Source: an uncultured Clostridia bacterium (GTDB lineage Bacteria; Bacillota; Clostridia; Christensenellales; Borkfalkiaceae). Taken from it: a DNA stretch of 27,916 nt. Both the position numbers and the translations under genes were made by a program. Numbering within the stretch: position 1 is the stretch's first letter; each line of letters opens with the position of its first letter. Of the stretch, positions 1 through 7,992 are shown piece after piece. Under the pieces are notes generated by a model. It did not search any database and was not told the DNA's origin. It saw nothing but the letters and a program-made list of their open reading frames with translations. The DNA is taken from the NCBI GenBank assembly GCA_934271245.1, contig CAKQQY010000024.1, positions 1-27,916 on the forward strand, given 5' to 3'.

Positions 1-1
1 T

Positions 2-1813
2 GAGCGTCTTGAATATTGTATCTTGAAGGATGAAGATGGTAATAAGCGTTATGTCCATGGACCGAAGGTTGTTTTCCCTGAGCCGACTGAGACATTCGTT
101 ACATCTCCCAAGGGCGGATTTATCTTCCGCGCCATTGAGCTGTCTAAAATTTCTGGTATCTATGTTAAGGTAATTGCTGAATATGCCGATGATGATGGTA
201 CTATTCATCCTGTTGGTGAAGAGCTATTTATCACTGGTAATGATCAGATGATTTATTACCCGCGCCCTGAACACGCAATTATTAATTACGACAATAAAAT
301 CATGCACCATGCAATCGCAATTCCTGAAGGCGAAGGCCGTTATATCATGAATCGTATTACTGGTGAAATTGCAACTGTTAAGGGACCGGCCATGTATCTG
401 CCTGACCCGCGCACAGAAGTTGTTGTTAAGCGTAAGTTGACTACTAGCCAGTGTGCTCTATGGTATCCGGGCAATAATGAAGCTCTTGAATATAATAGAG
501 GGCTTGATGAAAAATCTGTTGAAAAAAATCTCAAGTCTTTCTCATTTGATAGTCTTGATAATATGACTGCTTATTCTACAGCTTCTCTGTCTTCGACCCT
601 TGCAAATCTTGAAGCTAAGGCAAATATTTCGCGCGGCACTTCCTATACTAAGCCCCGCACTATTACTATTGATAATAAGTATGATGGCGTTGTTTCTCTT
701 GATATTTGGACTGGCTATGCAGTTAATGTTGTAAGTAAGAATGGTGATCGTAAGGTTGTTTGCGGCCCGCAGACGGTTCTTCTTGATTATGACCAGACGC
801 TTGAAGTCCTCCAAATGAGCACCGGCAAGCCGAAGACCACTGATAAGGTTATTAAGACTGTCTTCTTGCGCCATGAAAATAATAAGATCAGCGATGTTAT
901 TACTATTGAGACTAAAGATTTTGTAAAAGCAAATATTGCTGTTTCTTATTGTGTATCCTTCGATAAGGATTATATGAATAAATGGTTTGCTATTGATAAT
1001 TATGTTAAGTATCTCTGTGATAGAGAACGCTCTATTATCAAAAGAATGGCAAAGAATTATACTATTGAAGAATTCTATCAGAATTACAATAGTCTTATTC
1101 GTAACTATGCTATTGATGAAGTTGAAGAAGGCGAAAAGCAGAAGCCAGGCCGTTTCTTCAAGGAAAATGGCATGTTTGTTTATGATTGTGAAGTCCTGAA
1201 TATTGACATTGATAATGATGTTGAAGAACTTCTTCTAAATCATCAGAATGAAATGATTCAGAAGTCTCTTGAATTGTCTGATGCCGAACGCCGTATTGCT
1301 GTTATTACTAAGCTGGCCGAAGCTGAAAAAGCAGAACAGGAACTGCGCAGTCAGCAGGTTCTTAATAAATTGGAGCTTCAGCGCACCGAGACTATGACTA
1401 AGCTCGATATGCAGAGTGAAGCCAATAGAAAGAAGGAAGCTGAACAGCAGGCAATTAAGCAGGCCGAATGTGATATGGCAGTTATTGTAGATGCTATTCA
1501 TGACGCCGAATTGGCTCGTAGACAAAAAGATAGTGATGCAGAGATTGCACGTCAGCAGGCTCTTGCAGACATCGAGAAGGCGAAGCAGGATGCATATGCC
1601 GAGACCGTTAAGAAGGTTATGAACTCTATCCAGCCTGGCCTGATTGAAGCTCTTACTGCTAATGGTAATGTTAATCTTATGAAGACAATTGCAGATGGCG
1701 TAGCTCCTTATGCGCTTGCTAATAATGAAAGCTCTGCTGATGTTGTTGATCGTCTCCTGAGAGGTACTACCCTTGAGGGCATCATCAAGCAGTTCGCTCC
1801 TAAGAAGGACTAA
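2..1813 (+). CDS. Major-vault-protein/SPFH-like coiled-coil protein (5' partial)
   Basis: The frame is open from base 2, so the gene begins upstream of the window; at least 603 residues are visible. Three copies of a Gly-Pro-led motif ending in Thr-Glu-(Val/Phe) start near bases 59, 383 and 764 and resemble the short beta repeats of major vault protein. A shoulder/SPFH-like segment follows (about 660-1230), then a long Ala/Glu/Gln/Lys-rich coiled coil (about 1250-1640) and a C-terminal tail ending in a Leu-Leu-Arg-Gly-Thr-(Thr)-Leu-Glu-Gly-Ile pattern often seen at the end of bacterial vault/SPFH-type proteins. No membrane segment is visible, unlike the flotillin-like protein at 4894. It has no in-frame TAG and is richer in GC codons than its neighbours, suggesting high expression. 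A strong terminator follows. The vault-like assignment is from pattern memory; the SPFH plus coiled-coil architecture is firmer. Confidence 0.6.
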   Translation, partial: ERLEYCILKDEDGNKRYVHGPKVVFPEPTETFVTSPKGGFIFRAIELSKISGIYVKVIAEYADDDGTIHPVGEELFITGNDQMIYYPRPEHAIINYDNKIMHHAIAIPEGEGRYIMNRITGEIATVKGPAMYLPDPRTEVVVKRKLTTSQCALWYPGNNEALEYNRGLDEKSVEKNLKSFSFDSLDNMTAYSTASLSSTLANLEAKANISRGTSYTKPRTITIDNKYDGVVSLDIWTGYAVNVVSKNGDRKVVCGPQTVLLDYDQTLEVLQMSTGKPKTTDKVIKTVFLRHENNKISDVITIETKDFVKANIAVSYCVSFDKDYMNKWFAIDNYVKYLCDRERSIIKRMAKNYTIEEFYQNYNSLIRNYAIDEVEEGEKQKPGRFFKENGMFVYDCEVLNIDIDNDVEELLLNHQNEMIQKSLELSDAERRIAVITKLAEAEKAEQELRSQQVLNKLELQRTETMTKLDMQSEANRKKEAEQQAIKQAECDMAVIVDAIHDAELARRQKDSDAEIARQQALADIEKAKQDAYAETVKKVMNSIQPGLIEALTANGNVNLMKTIADGVAPYALANNESSADVVDRLLRGTTLEGIIKQFAPKKD

Positions 1814-1820
1814 TTGATTT

Positions 1821-1857
1821 AAAATGAGAGGGAAGAAATTTCCTCTCATTTTATTTT
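1821..1857 (+). terminator. Rho-independent terminator
   Basis: The arms AAAATGAGAGG and CCTCTCATTTT pair over 11 bp, extended inward by a G-T and A-T pairs, with a short A-rich loop and a T-rich tail. It lies just after the TAA of the vault-like gene and separates it from the next unit. Confidence 0.85.
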
Positions 1858-1903
1858 TATATAAAAATATTATATAATATATATAGAAAGTGAGTGATAA
1901 TTT

Positions 1904-2176
1904 ATGCCTTATAAAACGAGTAAATATACAGCACAGCAAAATAGTGAATTTGCTATGAGATGTCTTGAAGTTCTTGATAGTAATCCAAATGCAATGAGTA
2001 TTGCAGAAATTCAAATGAGTGATATTGCTCTTAGAAATGTTACTTCACAGAAACTTAGTAGAGTTCTTAGTCATCTTATTGAAATGGGCATGGCGCGGAA
2101 AGCTAAAGACAAAGCAAGCGGGCATATGGTCTATAAAAGCACAGCAGTAATGAAGAATCAGGGGTATGAAGTATGA
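1904..2176 (+). CDS. Small winged-helix DNA-binding protein
   Basis: The 90-residue product has the pattern of a winged helix-turn-helix. A helical N-terminus containing Met-Ser-Ile-Ala-Glu-Ile (about residues 27-32) is followed by a recognition-helix-like stretch with Thr-Ser-Gln-Lys-Leu-Ser-Arg-Val-Leu (about 47-55) and a wing that includes Gly-Met-Ala-Arg-Lys. The start is ATG with a GAGTGAT Shine-Dalgarno 6-8 bases upstream. A TATAAT -10 box lies at 1873-1878, but no convincing -35 was found. The stop overlaps the next start (ATGA), so it is co-translated with the NADAR gene. A role as a small regulator is inferred from fold and size only. Confidence 0.6.
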   Translation: MPYKTSKYTAQQNSEFAMRCLEVLDSNPNAMSIAEIQMSDIALRNVTSQKLSRVLSHLIEMGMARKAKDKASGHMVYKSTAVMKNQGYEV

Positions 2177-2595
2177 TTGATAGTTTTAGAGATAAATATT
2201 TTTTCTTGAGTAATTATTCAGCCAGCCCATTCCGTATTGATACTGTTTTATTCCCCACAATGGAGCATTATTTTCAAGCAAGTAAAGCAAATAATCAAAA
2301 GGATTATCTATTTATTGCGAATGCTCCTACTCCTGGTGACGCCAAACGTCTGGGGAGACGTATCCAACTCCGGCACGATTGGGAAGAAGTTAAAGATAAT
2401 GTAATGCTCATTGGCTTACGCAAGAAATTTGCTAATCCTGAGTTACGTGATCTTCTTCTGGCTACTGGTGATGAAGAATTAGTAGAGGGCAATTATTGGG
2501 GAGATACCTACTGGGGCGTATGTAATGGAATTGGACAAAATAAATTGGGTAAATTGCTTATGCAAGTAAGAGAGGAAATTAAAAATAATGCTTAA
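2173..2595 (+). CDS. NADAR-domain (YbiA/RibX-like) N-glycosidase
   Basis: The 140-residue protein matches the NADAR family along its full length. It has Phe-Leu-Ser-Asn-Tyr near the N-terminus, the signature Pro-Thr-Met-Glu-His-Tyr-Phe-Gln-Ala-Ser-Lys (about residues 28-38), Ala-Lys-Arg-Leu-Gly-Arg, and the closing Tyr-Trp-Gly-Val-Cys-Asn-Gly-Ile-Gly-Gln-Asn-Lys-Leu-Gly-Lys. NADAR proteins cleave N-glycosidic bonds of riboflavin intermediates or of ADP-ribosylated guanine, and phage or toxin-linked members have been tied to reversal of nucleic-acid ADP-ribosylation. Which substrate applies here cannot be read from sequence. It overlaps the upstream regulator by four bases and the downstream membrane protein by eight. 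No in-frame TAG. Confidence 0.85.
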   Translation: MIDSFRDKYFFLSNYSASPFRIDTVLFPTMEHYFQASKANNQKDYLFIANAPTPGDAKRLGRRIQLRHDWEEVKDNVMLIGLRKKFANPELRDLLLATGDEELVEGNYWGDTYWGVCNGIGQNKLGKLLMQVREEIKNNA

Positions 2596-2764
2596 AGTAA
2601 TTCTCTTCATTTGTTGGATTATTTCATTTATTAGTTGGTCATATTTTTTCTATAAAATGCTTAATACCAAAAATAAAGATAAAGCTCCTGAATATATGAC
2701 TTATATGTGGATTTCTGTTGCAGTTATGAATGTTTTTGCCTTATTGATAAAATTTGCTGTATAA
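2588..2764 (+). CDS. Small two-helix membrane protein
   Basis: The 58-residue product starts at an ATG inside the last codons of the NADAR gene (eight-base overlap). Two hydrophobic stretches, roughly residues 3-23 and 37-56, are separated by a short Lys-rich loop, so both ends probably face the same side of the membrane. Its TAA lies within the Shine-Dalgarno region of the metallophosphatase gene. I recognise no family. Overlap with real neighbours on both sides and the consistent operon spacing make it more likely than a chance frame. Confidence 0.6.
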   Translation: MLKVILFICWIISFISWSYFFYKMLNTKNKDKAPEYMTYMWISVAVMNVFALLIKFAV

Positions 2765-2777
2765 GGAGTTGATAAAA

Positions 2778-3536
2778 ATGAGTACGCTATGTGTATCAGA
2801 TATTCATGGTAATATGAATATCTGGAACCAGATTAGAAATCTTATTAATCTTGAAAAAGACACCTTGATTTGTCTTGGTGATTGCGCAGATAGAGGTCCA
2901 GAAGGCTGGGAAATTATTAAAGATATGATTCGTGGCACAATCGCTGGTAATGTAATCTATGTGCGCGGTAATCATGAACAAATGCTTATTGATGCACTTG
3001 ATGATTATATTAAATATGATGGCATGATGGATTATGCTTATATGCTCTTGGCTCAAAATGGCGGAACCGAGACATTTAATTCAGCAACTCAAGATCATTA
3101 TATGACTGATTGGCTTACGCATCTTAAACGAACAAAACCATTTTATGAATATTTAAATACCAAAGAAGAACGTATTTTCTTATCTCACGCCGGGTGTTCT
3201 TGGAATCGGCTGAAACATCATTTTGACAATGATAAATTTAAAAAAGAAAATACAGAAATGCAAGAATACCTTAAAAAAGAATTACTCTGGAATAGAAAAA
3301 ATTTTGATGATAAATATTATTATGGTTATTATGATTATCAAGTGTTCGGCCATACTCCTATTCCTTATTTAATTCAAAATGTAGAATATTTTAAAGAACA
3401 TCCACATCCACTCAAATCTTCATATGATAACTGTCAGCAATGGCATAAGATCAATATTGATGCTGGCACATACACTACTGATTTGGCTATTGTTCTTAAT
3501 CTTGATACATTTGAAGAAATCCTTATTAAATCCTGA
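2778..3536 (+). CDS. Calcineurin-like metallophosphatase (PP/ApaH type)
   Basis: The 252-residue protein carries the whole metal-binding series of Ser/Thr-phosphatase or ApaH-type enzymes: Ser-Asp-Ile-His-Gly-Asn (D8, H10), Leu-Gly-Asp-Cys-Ala-Asp-Arg-Gly-Pro (D35, D38, R39), Arg-Gly-Asn-His-Glu (N65, H66, E67), Ser-His-Ala-Gly and Phe-Gly-His-Thr-Pro. The cofactor is expected to be two divalent metals. The substrate could be a phosphoprotein or a dinucleoside polyphosphate. ATG 2778 is chosen because AAGGAG lies nine bases upstream; the frame is open to 2754, but that would put the start ahead of the ribosome site. It opens a kinase/phosphatase group running to 4878. Confidence 0.85.
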   Translation: MSTLCVSDIHGNMNIWNQIRNLINLEKDTLICLGDCADRGPEGWEIIKDMIRGTIAGNVIYVRGNHEQMLIDALDDYIKYDGMMDYAYMLLAQNGGTETFNSATQDHYMTDWLTHLKRTKPFYEYLNTKEERIFLSHAGCSWNRLKHHFDNDKFKKENTEMQEYLKKELLWNRKNFDDKYYYGYYDYQVFGHTPIPYLIQNVEYFKEHPHPLKSSYDNCQQWHKINIDAGTYTTDLAIVLNLDTFEEILIKS

Positions 3537-3600
3537 TATTTTATTTTTTAAATATAATATATTATAATATATATATAAAGAAGTAAAGGATTTGATAGAT

Positions 3601-3879
3601 ATGGCAGGACAGATCGTAATACATAGTTTTTATTGTATGAATTGTGGTAAAATGGCAATGGAACTTCCACGTAAAAAAGGTTTTCAATACGAAAGATTTC
3701 ATAGAAAGAAGCTCTATTGTCCTTATTGCAAAACAGAAATTAATTGTGTCGAATGTAAGAATGATGATGATGTATTTGAATTTAGGGAGAATTTTTTGAA
3801 TGGAGCCTATGAACAAGAGAAAACCCAATCTTTGGATTTTATCGGGCAGTCCCGCGAGTGGGAAGAGCACCTTCATTAA
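3601..3879 (+). CDS. Zinc-ribbon protein
   Basis: The 92-residue protein has a Cys-X2-Cys knuckle (Cys-Met-Asn-Cys) near the N-terminus and further pairs Cys-Pro-Tyr-Cys and Cys-Val-Glu-Cys around residues 39-56, the usual ligands of one or two zinc ribbons. ATG 3601 is preferred over TTG 3592 because the AAAGGA site is only two bases from the TTG. The last 80 bases overlap the kinase gene in another frame, and the C-terminal tail looks non-conserved, so it may have grown into the overlap. A TATAAT-like box lies upstream at 3553-3568. Nucleic-acid or protein binding is likely; no specific role is visible. Confidence 0.65.
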   Translation: MAGQIVIHSFYCMNCGKMAMELPRKKGFQYERFHRKKLYCPYCKTEINCVECKNDDDVFEFRENFLNGAYEQEKTQSLDFIGQSREWEEHLH

Positions 3880-4330
3880 GAAAACATTCACTGGGAATAA
3901 TACAAGAATTATTTCCAGAGATGCAATTAGATTTTCTATGTTGAATGAAGGTAATAGTTATTTCGCTAAAGAAAAAGAAGTATTTAGAGAATTTATTAAT
4001 CAAATTAAAATAGCATTGAATGAAGTAGATAATGTAGTAGTTGATGCTACTCATATCAATGAACGCTCACGCAATAAACTTCTTAATGCTATTGGAGAAT
4101 ATAAATTAAGAAACATTCTTATTAATTGTATTTGGATGGATATTCCTCTTGAAGTAGCCCTTGAACGCAATTCAAAAAGAGAAGGTAAAGCTTATGTTCC
4201 AGAAGATGCAATTAGAAGAATGTATGCCGATTTTAGCAAACCTACTTATTATGAAAAATATAAGTATAGTAAAATCTGGCGTGTTGATGAAGAAGGTAAT
4301 TCCTGGCTTGAGCCGAAGGAGGTAGATTAA
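3800..4330 (+). CDS. P-loop polynucleotide-kinase-like protein
   Basis: The 176-residue product has Walker A Gly-Ser-Pro-Ala-Ser-Gly-Lys-Ser-Thr (residues 16-24), Arg-Asp-Ala-Ile-Arg, Val-Val-Val-Asp-Ala-Thr-His (Walker B position) and Arg-Asn-Ser-Lys-Arg-Glu-Gly-Lys-Ala-Tyr-Val-Pro in the lid. This is the pattern of the T4 Pnk kinase domain and related AAA_33 kinases that phosphorylate 5'-OH nucleic-acid ends. It lacks the phosphatase half of T4 Pnk, but separate metallophosphoesterase genes lie on both sides. The start could be ATG 3800 (GGGAG ten bases upstream) or ATG 3809. Two bases separate it from the next gene. Confidence 0.75.
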   Translation: MEPMNKRKPNLWILSGSPASGKSTFIKKTFTGNNTRIISRDAIRFSMLNEGNSYFAKEKEVFREFINQIKIALNEVDNVVVDATHINERSRNKLLNAIGEYKLRNILINCIWMDIPLEVALERNSKREGKAYVPEDAIRRMYADFSKPTYYEKYKYSKIWRVDEEGNSWLEPKEVD

Positions 4331-4332
4331 TC

Positions 4333-4878
4333 ATGGCAGTATTCCTAACTTCAGATTGGCATTTTTGTCATAATCAGCCATTCCTCTATGAACCGCGGGG
4401 ATTTAATAATGTAGATGATATGAATGAAGCTATCATTGCAAAACATAATAGTATTGTTGGTCCAGAAGATGATGTGATTGTACTGGGCGATTTGATGCTT
4501 AATGATACTGAAAAAGGTATCCAATGCGTTAATAGACTTAATGGTAATCTGCATATTGTATGTGGAAATCATGATACTGCAAAGCGCGTTCAAGAGTATG
4601 TAAATCTTAAACTTGATACTGAAATTTGGGGTTATGCAACTCCATATAAATATAAGAAATATAATTTTTATCTATCTCATTATCCTACATTGACCAGTAA
4701 TCTTGATGTAGATAAGCCACTTAAAGCACGAGTAATCTGTCTATGTGGCCACTTGCACACCAAAGACCGTTGGACCGATTGGGATAAAGGTCTTATTTAT
4801 CATGTAGAAATGGATGCTCATAATTGTTATCCTGTTCTACTGGATGATATTATTGAAGAAATTAAAAATAAAATTTAA
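4333..4878 (+). CDS. Calcineurin-like metallophosphoesterase
   Basis: The 181-residue protein has the compact set of phosphoesterase motifs: Ser-Asp-Trp-His-Phe (D8, H10), Leu-Gly-Asp-Leu, Gly-Asn-His-Asp, Ser-His-Tyr-Pro and Gly-His-Leu-His. It belongs to the small phage/bacterial phosphoesterase group with Asp-X-His near the N-terminus and is not closely related to the ApaH-type enzyme at 2778. With the kinase just upstream it could take part in nucleic-acid end processing or nucleotide turnover; that is an inference from adjacency. The Shine-Dalgarno AAGGAGG lies in the last codons of the kinase gene. Confidence 0.85.
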   Translation: MAVFLTSDWHFCHNQPFLYEPRGFNNVDDMNEAIIAKHNSIVGPEDDVIVLGDLMLNDTEKGIQCVNRLNGNLHIVCGNHDTAKRVQEYVNLKLDTEIWGYATPYKYKKYNFYLSHYPTLTSNLDVDKPLKARVICLCGHLHTKDRWTDWDKGLIYHVEMDAHNCYPVLLDDIIEEIKNKI

Positions 4879-4893
4879 TAAAGGAGTATATAA

Positions 4894-6282
4894 ATGATTT
4901 TGTCGGCAATTTTGTCTCATATTTGGATTATTCTTGCTGTAATTGTAATTGGAATAATTATTGGCTTGGGATATTTTAAAGCTCCTCCTGATGTAGCTTA
5001 TATTATTTCTGGTCTACGAAAAAATCCTCGAATTATTATTGGTAAGTCTGGTCTAAGAGTTCCATTTCTTGAGAGAATTGATAAGCTATCTCTTAAAGCG
5101 ATGCAGATTGATGTAAAGACAAAAACTTCTATTCCTACTTGTGATTTCATTAATATTAAGGTTGATGCGACTGCCATTGTTAAAATTGGTCAGACGCCTG
5201 AATTGATTGAAGCTGCTGCACAGAACTTCCTTAATGCAAAACACGATGAAATTATGAATAAAGTTAATGATCTTCTTGAAGGTAATTTGCGTGAGATTGT
5301 TGGTACCCTTGGTCTTGTGCAGATGATTAATGATCGTAAAGAATTCTCCATGAGGGTTCAGGAAAATAGTGTGCCGGATTTGGCTAAGTTGGGCCTTGAA
5401 TTAATTACATTTAATGTTCAGAATTTCTCTGATGATAATGATGTAATTACTAATCTTGGCATTGATAATGTTGAGCAAATTAGAAAAGATGCAATGATTG
5501 CAAAATCTAATGCGCAGCGTGAAATTGCAATTGCTGAAGCACAAAATGCTAAAGAAAGCAATGAAGCAAGAGTTAAGGCTGCGGAAGAAATGGCCGCCAG
5601 AAATAATGATCTTGCTATTAGACAGGCTCAGTTGAAGCAAGAAGCTGATACGAAGCAGGCACAGGCTGATGCGGCCGCTGGCATTGAGGCAGAAAATCAG
5701 CGTAAGCTACGTGATGTAGCAGCAACTGAAGCTAATATTGCAAAGGCTGAGCGTGAAGCAGATCTTAAGCAAAAAGAAATCCAGTTGAAGGAATATGAAC
5801 TTGACGCTCTTGTCCGTAAGCAGGCTGATGCTGATAAATACGCGGCTGAGCAGAAGGCTTCTGCAGATTTGATTCGTCGCCAGAAGGAAGCAGAAGCTAA
5901 GGCTTATGAAGTAGAGCAAGGAGCAAAAGCTATGAGAACCAAGGCCGAAGCTGAAAAATTTGCCGCAGAGCAGAAGGCCGCTGGTATTAGTGCTATTGGT
6001 GAAGCTGAAGCACTTGCTATTGAAAAGAAAGCTGAAGCGCAGAAGAAATTTGGTGAAGCATCCGTTCTTGAAATGTATTTTAAGGCATTGCCTGAAGTTG
6101 TTAAAAATGCGGCTGAACCTCTTAATAATGTTGATAAGATTACAGTCTATGGCGAAGGCGGTAATACCAAGCTTGTATCTGATGTAATGCAGACGGCAGA
6201 TAAAATTATGAATGGTTTGTCTGAAGCTACTGGTATTAATATGAAAGAAATTCTTGAAAGCTATTTGAATAAAAAGAATTAA
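4894..6282 (+). CDS. Flotillin/SPFH-domain membrane protein
   Basis: The 462-residue protein begins with a hydrophobic anchor (about residues 2-28), followed by an SPFH/band-7 domain (about 30-200) with the flotillin-like stretch Lys-Ala-Met-Gln-Ile-Asp-Val-Lys-Thr. A long Ala/Glu/Lys/Gln coiled coil occupies about 205-380, followed by a flotillin-type C-terminal oligomerisation tail. Flotillins form membrane microdomain scaffolds. AAGGAG lies eight bases before the ATG and a strong terminator follows. It has no in-frame TAG and, like the protein at 2-1813, is Ala-rich with higher-GC codons. Two SPFH/coiled-coil proteins so close together suggest a shared membrane- or shell-forming role. Confidence 0.85.
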   Translation: MILSAILSHIWIILAVIVIGIIIGLGYFKAPPDVAYIISGLRKNPRIIIGKSGLRVPFLERIDKLSLKAMQIDVKTKTSIPTCDFINIKVDATAIVKIGQTPELIEAAAQNFLNAKHDEIMNKVNDLLEGNLREIVGTLGLVQMINDRKEFSMRVQENSVPDLAKLGLELITFNVQNFSDDNDVITNLGIDNVEQIRKDAMIAKSNAQREIAIAEAQNAKESNEARVKAAEEMAARNNDLAIRQAQLKQEADTKQAQADAAAGIEAENQRKLRDVAATEANIAKAEREADLKQKEIQLKEYELDALVRKQADADKYAAEQKASADLIRRQKEAEAKAYEVEQGAKAMRTKAEAEKFAAEQKAAGISAIGEAEALAIEKKAEAQKKFGEASVLEMYFKALPEVVKNAAEPLNNVDKITVYGEGGNTKLVSDVMQTADKIMNGLSEATGINMKEILESYLNKKN

Positions 6283-6317
6283 TAAGTAAGGGCTTATGGC
6301 CCTTACTTATTTTTTTA
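6281..6317 (+). terminator. Rho-independent terminator
   Basis: AATAAGTAAGGG pairs perfectly (12 bp) with CCCTTACTTATT across a seven-base loop, followed by a run of T. The stem begins inside the stop codon of the flotillin-like gene and isolates it from the radical SAM cassette. Confidence 0.9.
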
Positions 6318-6448
6318 TACCCAACATCGGCCGTAGTTTGATTTTCCCCACCCTATAGCAATTTTTGAAGCAAAATGGTCAAAACCAATTAATTCATATT
6401 TTTACTTCTTCAATATAAATAAAGAATACAGAGAAAAAGGTGATTTAT
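6318..6448 (+). promoter_or_regulatory. Leader region of cassette A, promoter uncertain
   Basis: This gap holds no gene. No good -35/-10 pair was found. A TATAAATA octamer at 6414-6421, the consensus of T4-type late promoters, sits 28 bases before the likely start of the accessory gene, but such words are common in AT-rich DNA. A strong ribosome site AAGGTGAT ends at 6445. Confidence 0.25.
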
Positions 6449-6691
6449 ATTTTAAGAATTCCAATAGAAGAAAAAGATTTAACTCAATTTGCAAGAAATA
6501 AATTCTTAATGGAAAGCTATAAGACCTGTTATATATTTTCATTGAATAATTATTTCTTAGATAAATTTATTGCTTCATATAAAGATTATGCAAATGATTT
6601 AGGATATATTAATAACAAGTATAGCTTAGATCCAACTAAAAGATGGGAATTTAATATTCCTAATAGTTATGCTTAGGAAGTGGAGGACTAA
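6449..6691 (+). CDS. RiPP cassette A accessory protein (CXXX modification family-like)
   Basis: Read with TAG as Gln (one, at 6674) the product is 80 residues. It resembles the cassette B proteins at 14907 and 17184. All three start with a Tyr/Leu-Ile-X-Ile-Pro-(Ile/Lys)-Glu-like strand, carry a Tyr-Lys segment near residue 24 and an amphipathic middle, and end with an acidic/hydrophobic strand. Such small proteins accompany CXXX-repeat maturases and may bind the precursor or maturase, but no catalytic motif is visible. The in-frame GTG at 6440 lies inside the ribosome-site sequence, so initiation at ATT 6449 is more likely. The stop is three bases before the maturase ATG. Confidence 0.55.
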
Positions 6692-6694
6692 ATA

Positions 6695-7990
6695 ATGCTT
6701 AACCCTGAAATGCAGTATAATGATTATATAGCTCATCTATTTCCTGAATATGATGGGCGCGGAATTAAGGAAGTAACATTTTAGCTTACTGATAATTGTA
6801 ATCTATGCTGTTCTTATTGTTATCAAATCCAAAAGGGTCATCATAAAATGCCGTTTGAGGTAGCTAAAAAATTTATAGACTACATATTTGAAGGACGCGA
6901 AGACCCTACTTCAGAATTTTATGAAGGTAATGTATTCGGCTTCATTATTGAGTTTATAGGCGGTGAACCATTGCTTGAAGCACGTCTTATGGAATAGATT
7001 TGTGATTATTTTGAAAGTAAATTGGCTGGAGTGCCTGAAAGTCCTTGGAATTTGTTCCATATTTATTCAATAAGTAGCAATGGAACATTATATAATACTA
7101 AGGCTTGTCAACATTTCTTAAAAAAATATGATGGCCTTATTAGTCTTGGTATTACAGTTGATGGTTGCAAAGAATTACATGATAAATGTAGACTATTTGC
7201 CAATGGTTCTGGGAGTTATGATTTAGCTGTTTCGGCCGCCTTAGATGTAATGAAGCGAATAGGTAATCGTAGCACAAAATTAACATTCAGTCCAGCTAAT
7301 CTTGATTACGTTTTTGAAGGATTTAAAAATATGGCCGAATTAGGTTTTAAAGACCTCTACGGCAATTGTGTTTTTGAAGATGTATGGAATAATAAAAAAG
7401 ATATAATTAAATATTATAATCAATTAAAAATGCTTGTTGATTGGTTGTTATCTTCTGGAAAAATAAATGATGTATATATTAGGATATTTGAACCTTCTGG
7501 ATATAACGCTTATAAGCCAGAAGATGGAGATAGACAATGGTGTGGAACAACAACTAATATGTTTGCTATTGATTATAAAGGTGATATATATAGTTGCTTA
7601 CGTTTTATGGAAAGTTCCTTGGGTAATGATGCCCCACCTCTTATTATAGGTAATGTAGACCGCGGAATAGGCGCATTAAAATCAGAACAAGAAATTATGG
7701 AATTATTTGATAACTATAATAAGAAAAATATATATACTAATAAATGTTTTAATTGTCCTATTGAAAGCGGCTGCTCATGGTGTGCGGCTTGCTCTTATCA
7801 AATGACTGGTAATCTTAAATGTAGAACAATGACTACTTGTGAAATACATAAAGCAGAATACTTGGCTACATTATATTTATATAAACAATTTGATAAAAAT
7901 ATTTGGGCAAAAATGCCAAAAGTAAATTATGAATTTGTAAAAAATATAATCTCTTAGAAAGAATATAATTCTCTAATAAAGGAGGAATAA
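6695..7990 (+). CDS. Radical SAM/SPASM peptide maturase A (three in-frame TAG)
   Basis: With TAG as Gln this is 431 residues, close to the 437 of its paralogue at 15180. The radical SAM cluster motif is Cys-X3-Cys-X2-Cys (C35, C39, C42, with an extra C38), followed by Phe-Ile-Gly-Gly-Glu-Pro. A C-terminal SPASM-type region holds Trp-Cys-Gly, Tyr-Ser-Cys-Leu-Arg-Phe and a cluster Cys-X2-Cys-X5-Cys-X2-Cys-X2-Cys, fit for auxiliary Fe-S clusters. Such enzymes install thioether or C-C links in ribosomal peptides. TAG codons 30, 101 and 421 fall opposite Gln in the paralogue. GGAGG precedes the ATG by nine bases. Read with TAG as stop the gene would be shattered, which is excluded by alignment before, between and after the TAGs. 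The Cys-rich precursor follows after two bases. Confidence 0.93.
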
Positions 7991-7992
7991 AT

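Noticed and set aside
1235..2014. Long minus-strand frame opposite the vault-like gene
   Set aside because: It is a shadow of the Ala/Glu-rich coiled coil, crosses a terminator, has no ribosome site and no recognisable domain.
6414..6421. T4-type late promoter TATAAATA as a firm call
   Set aside because: The word recurs by chance in AT-rich DNA (also at 23328) and no consistent set before late genes could be shown.
6695..7990. Pseudogene reading of the first radical SAM gene because of internal TAG
   Set aside because: Similarity to the paralogue continues through all three TAG, each at a Gln position, and no frameshift or TAA/TGA occurs.
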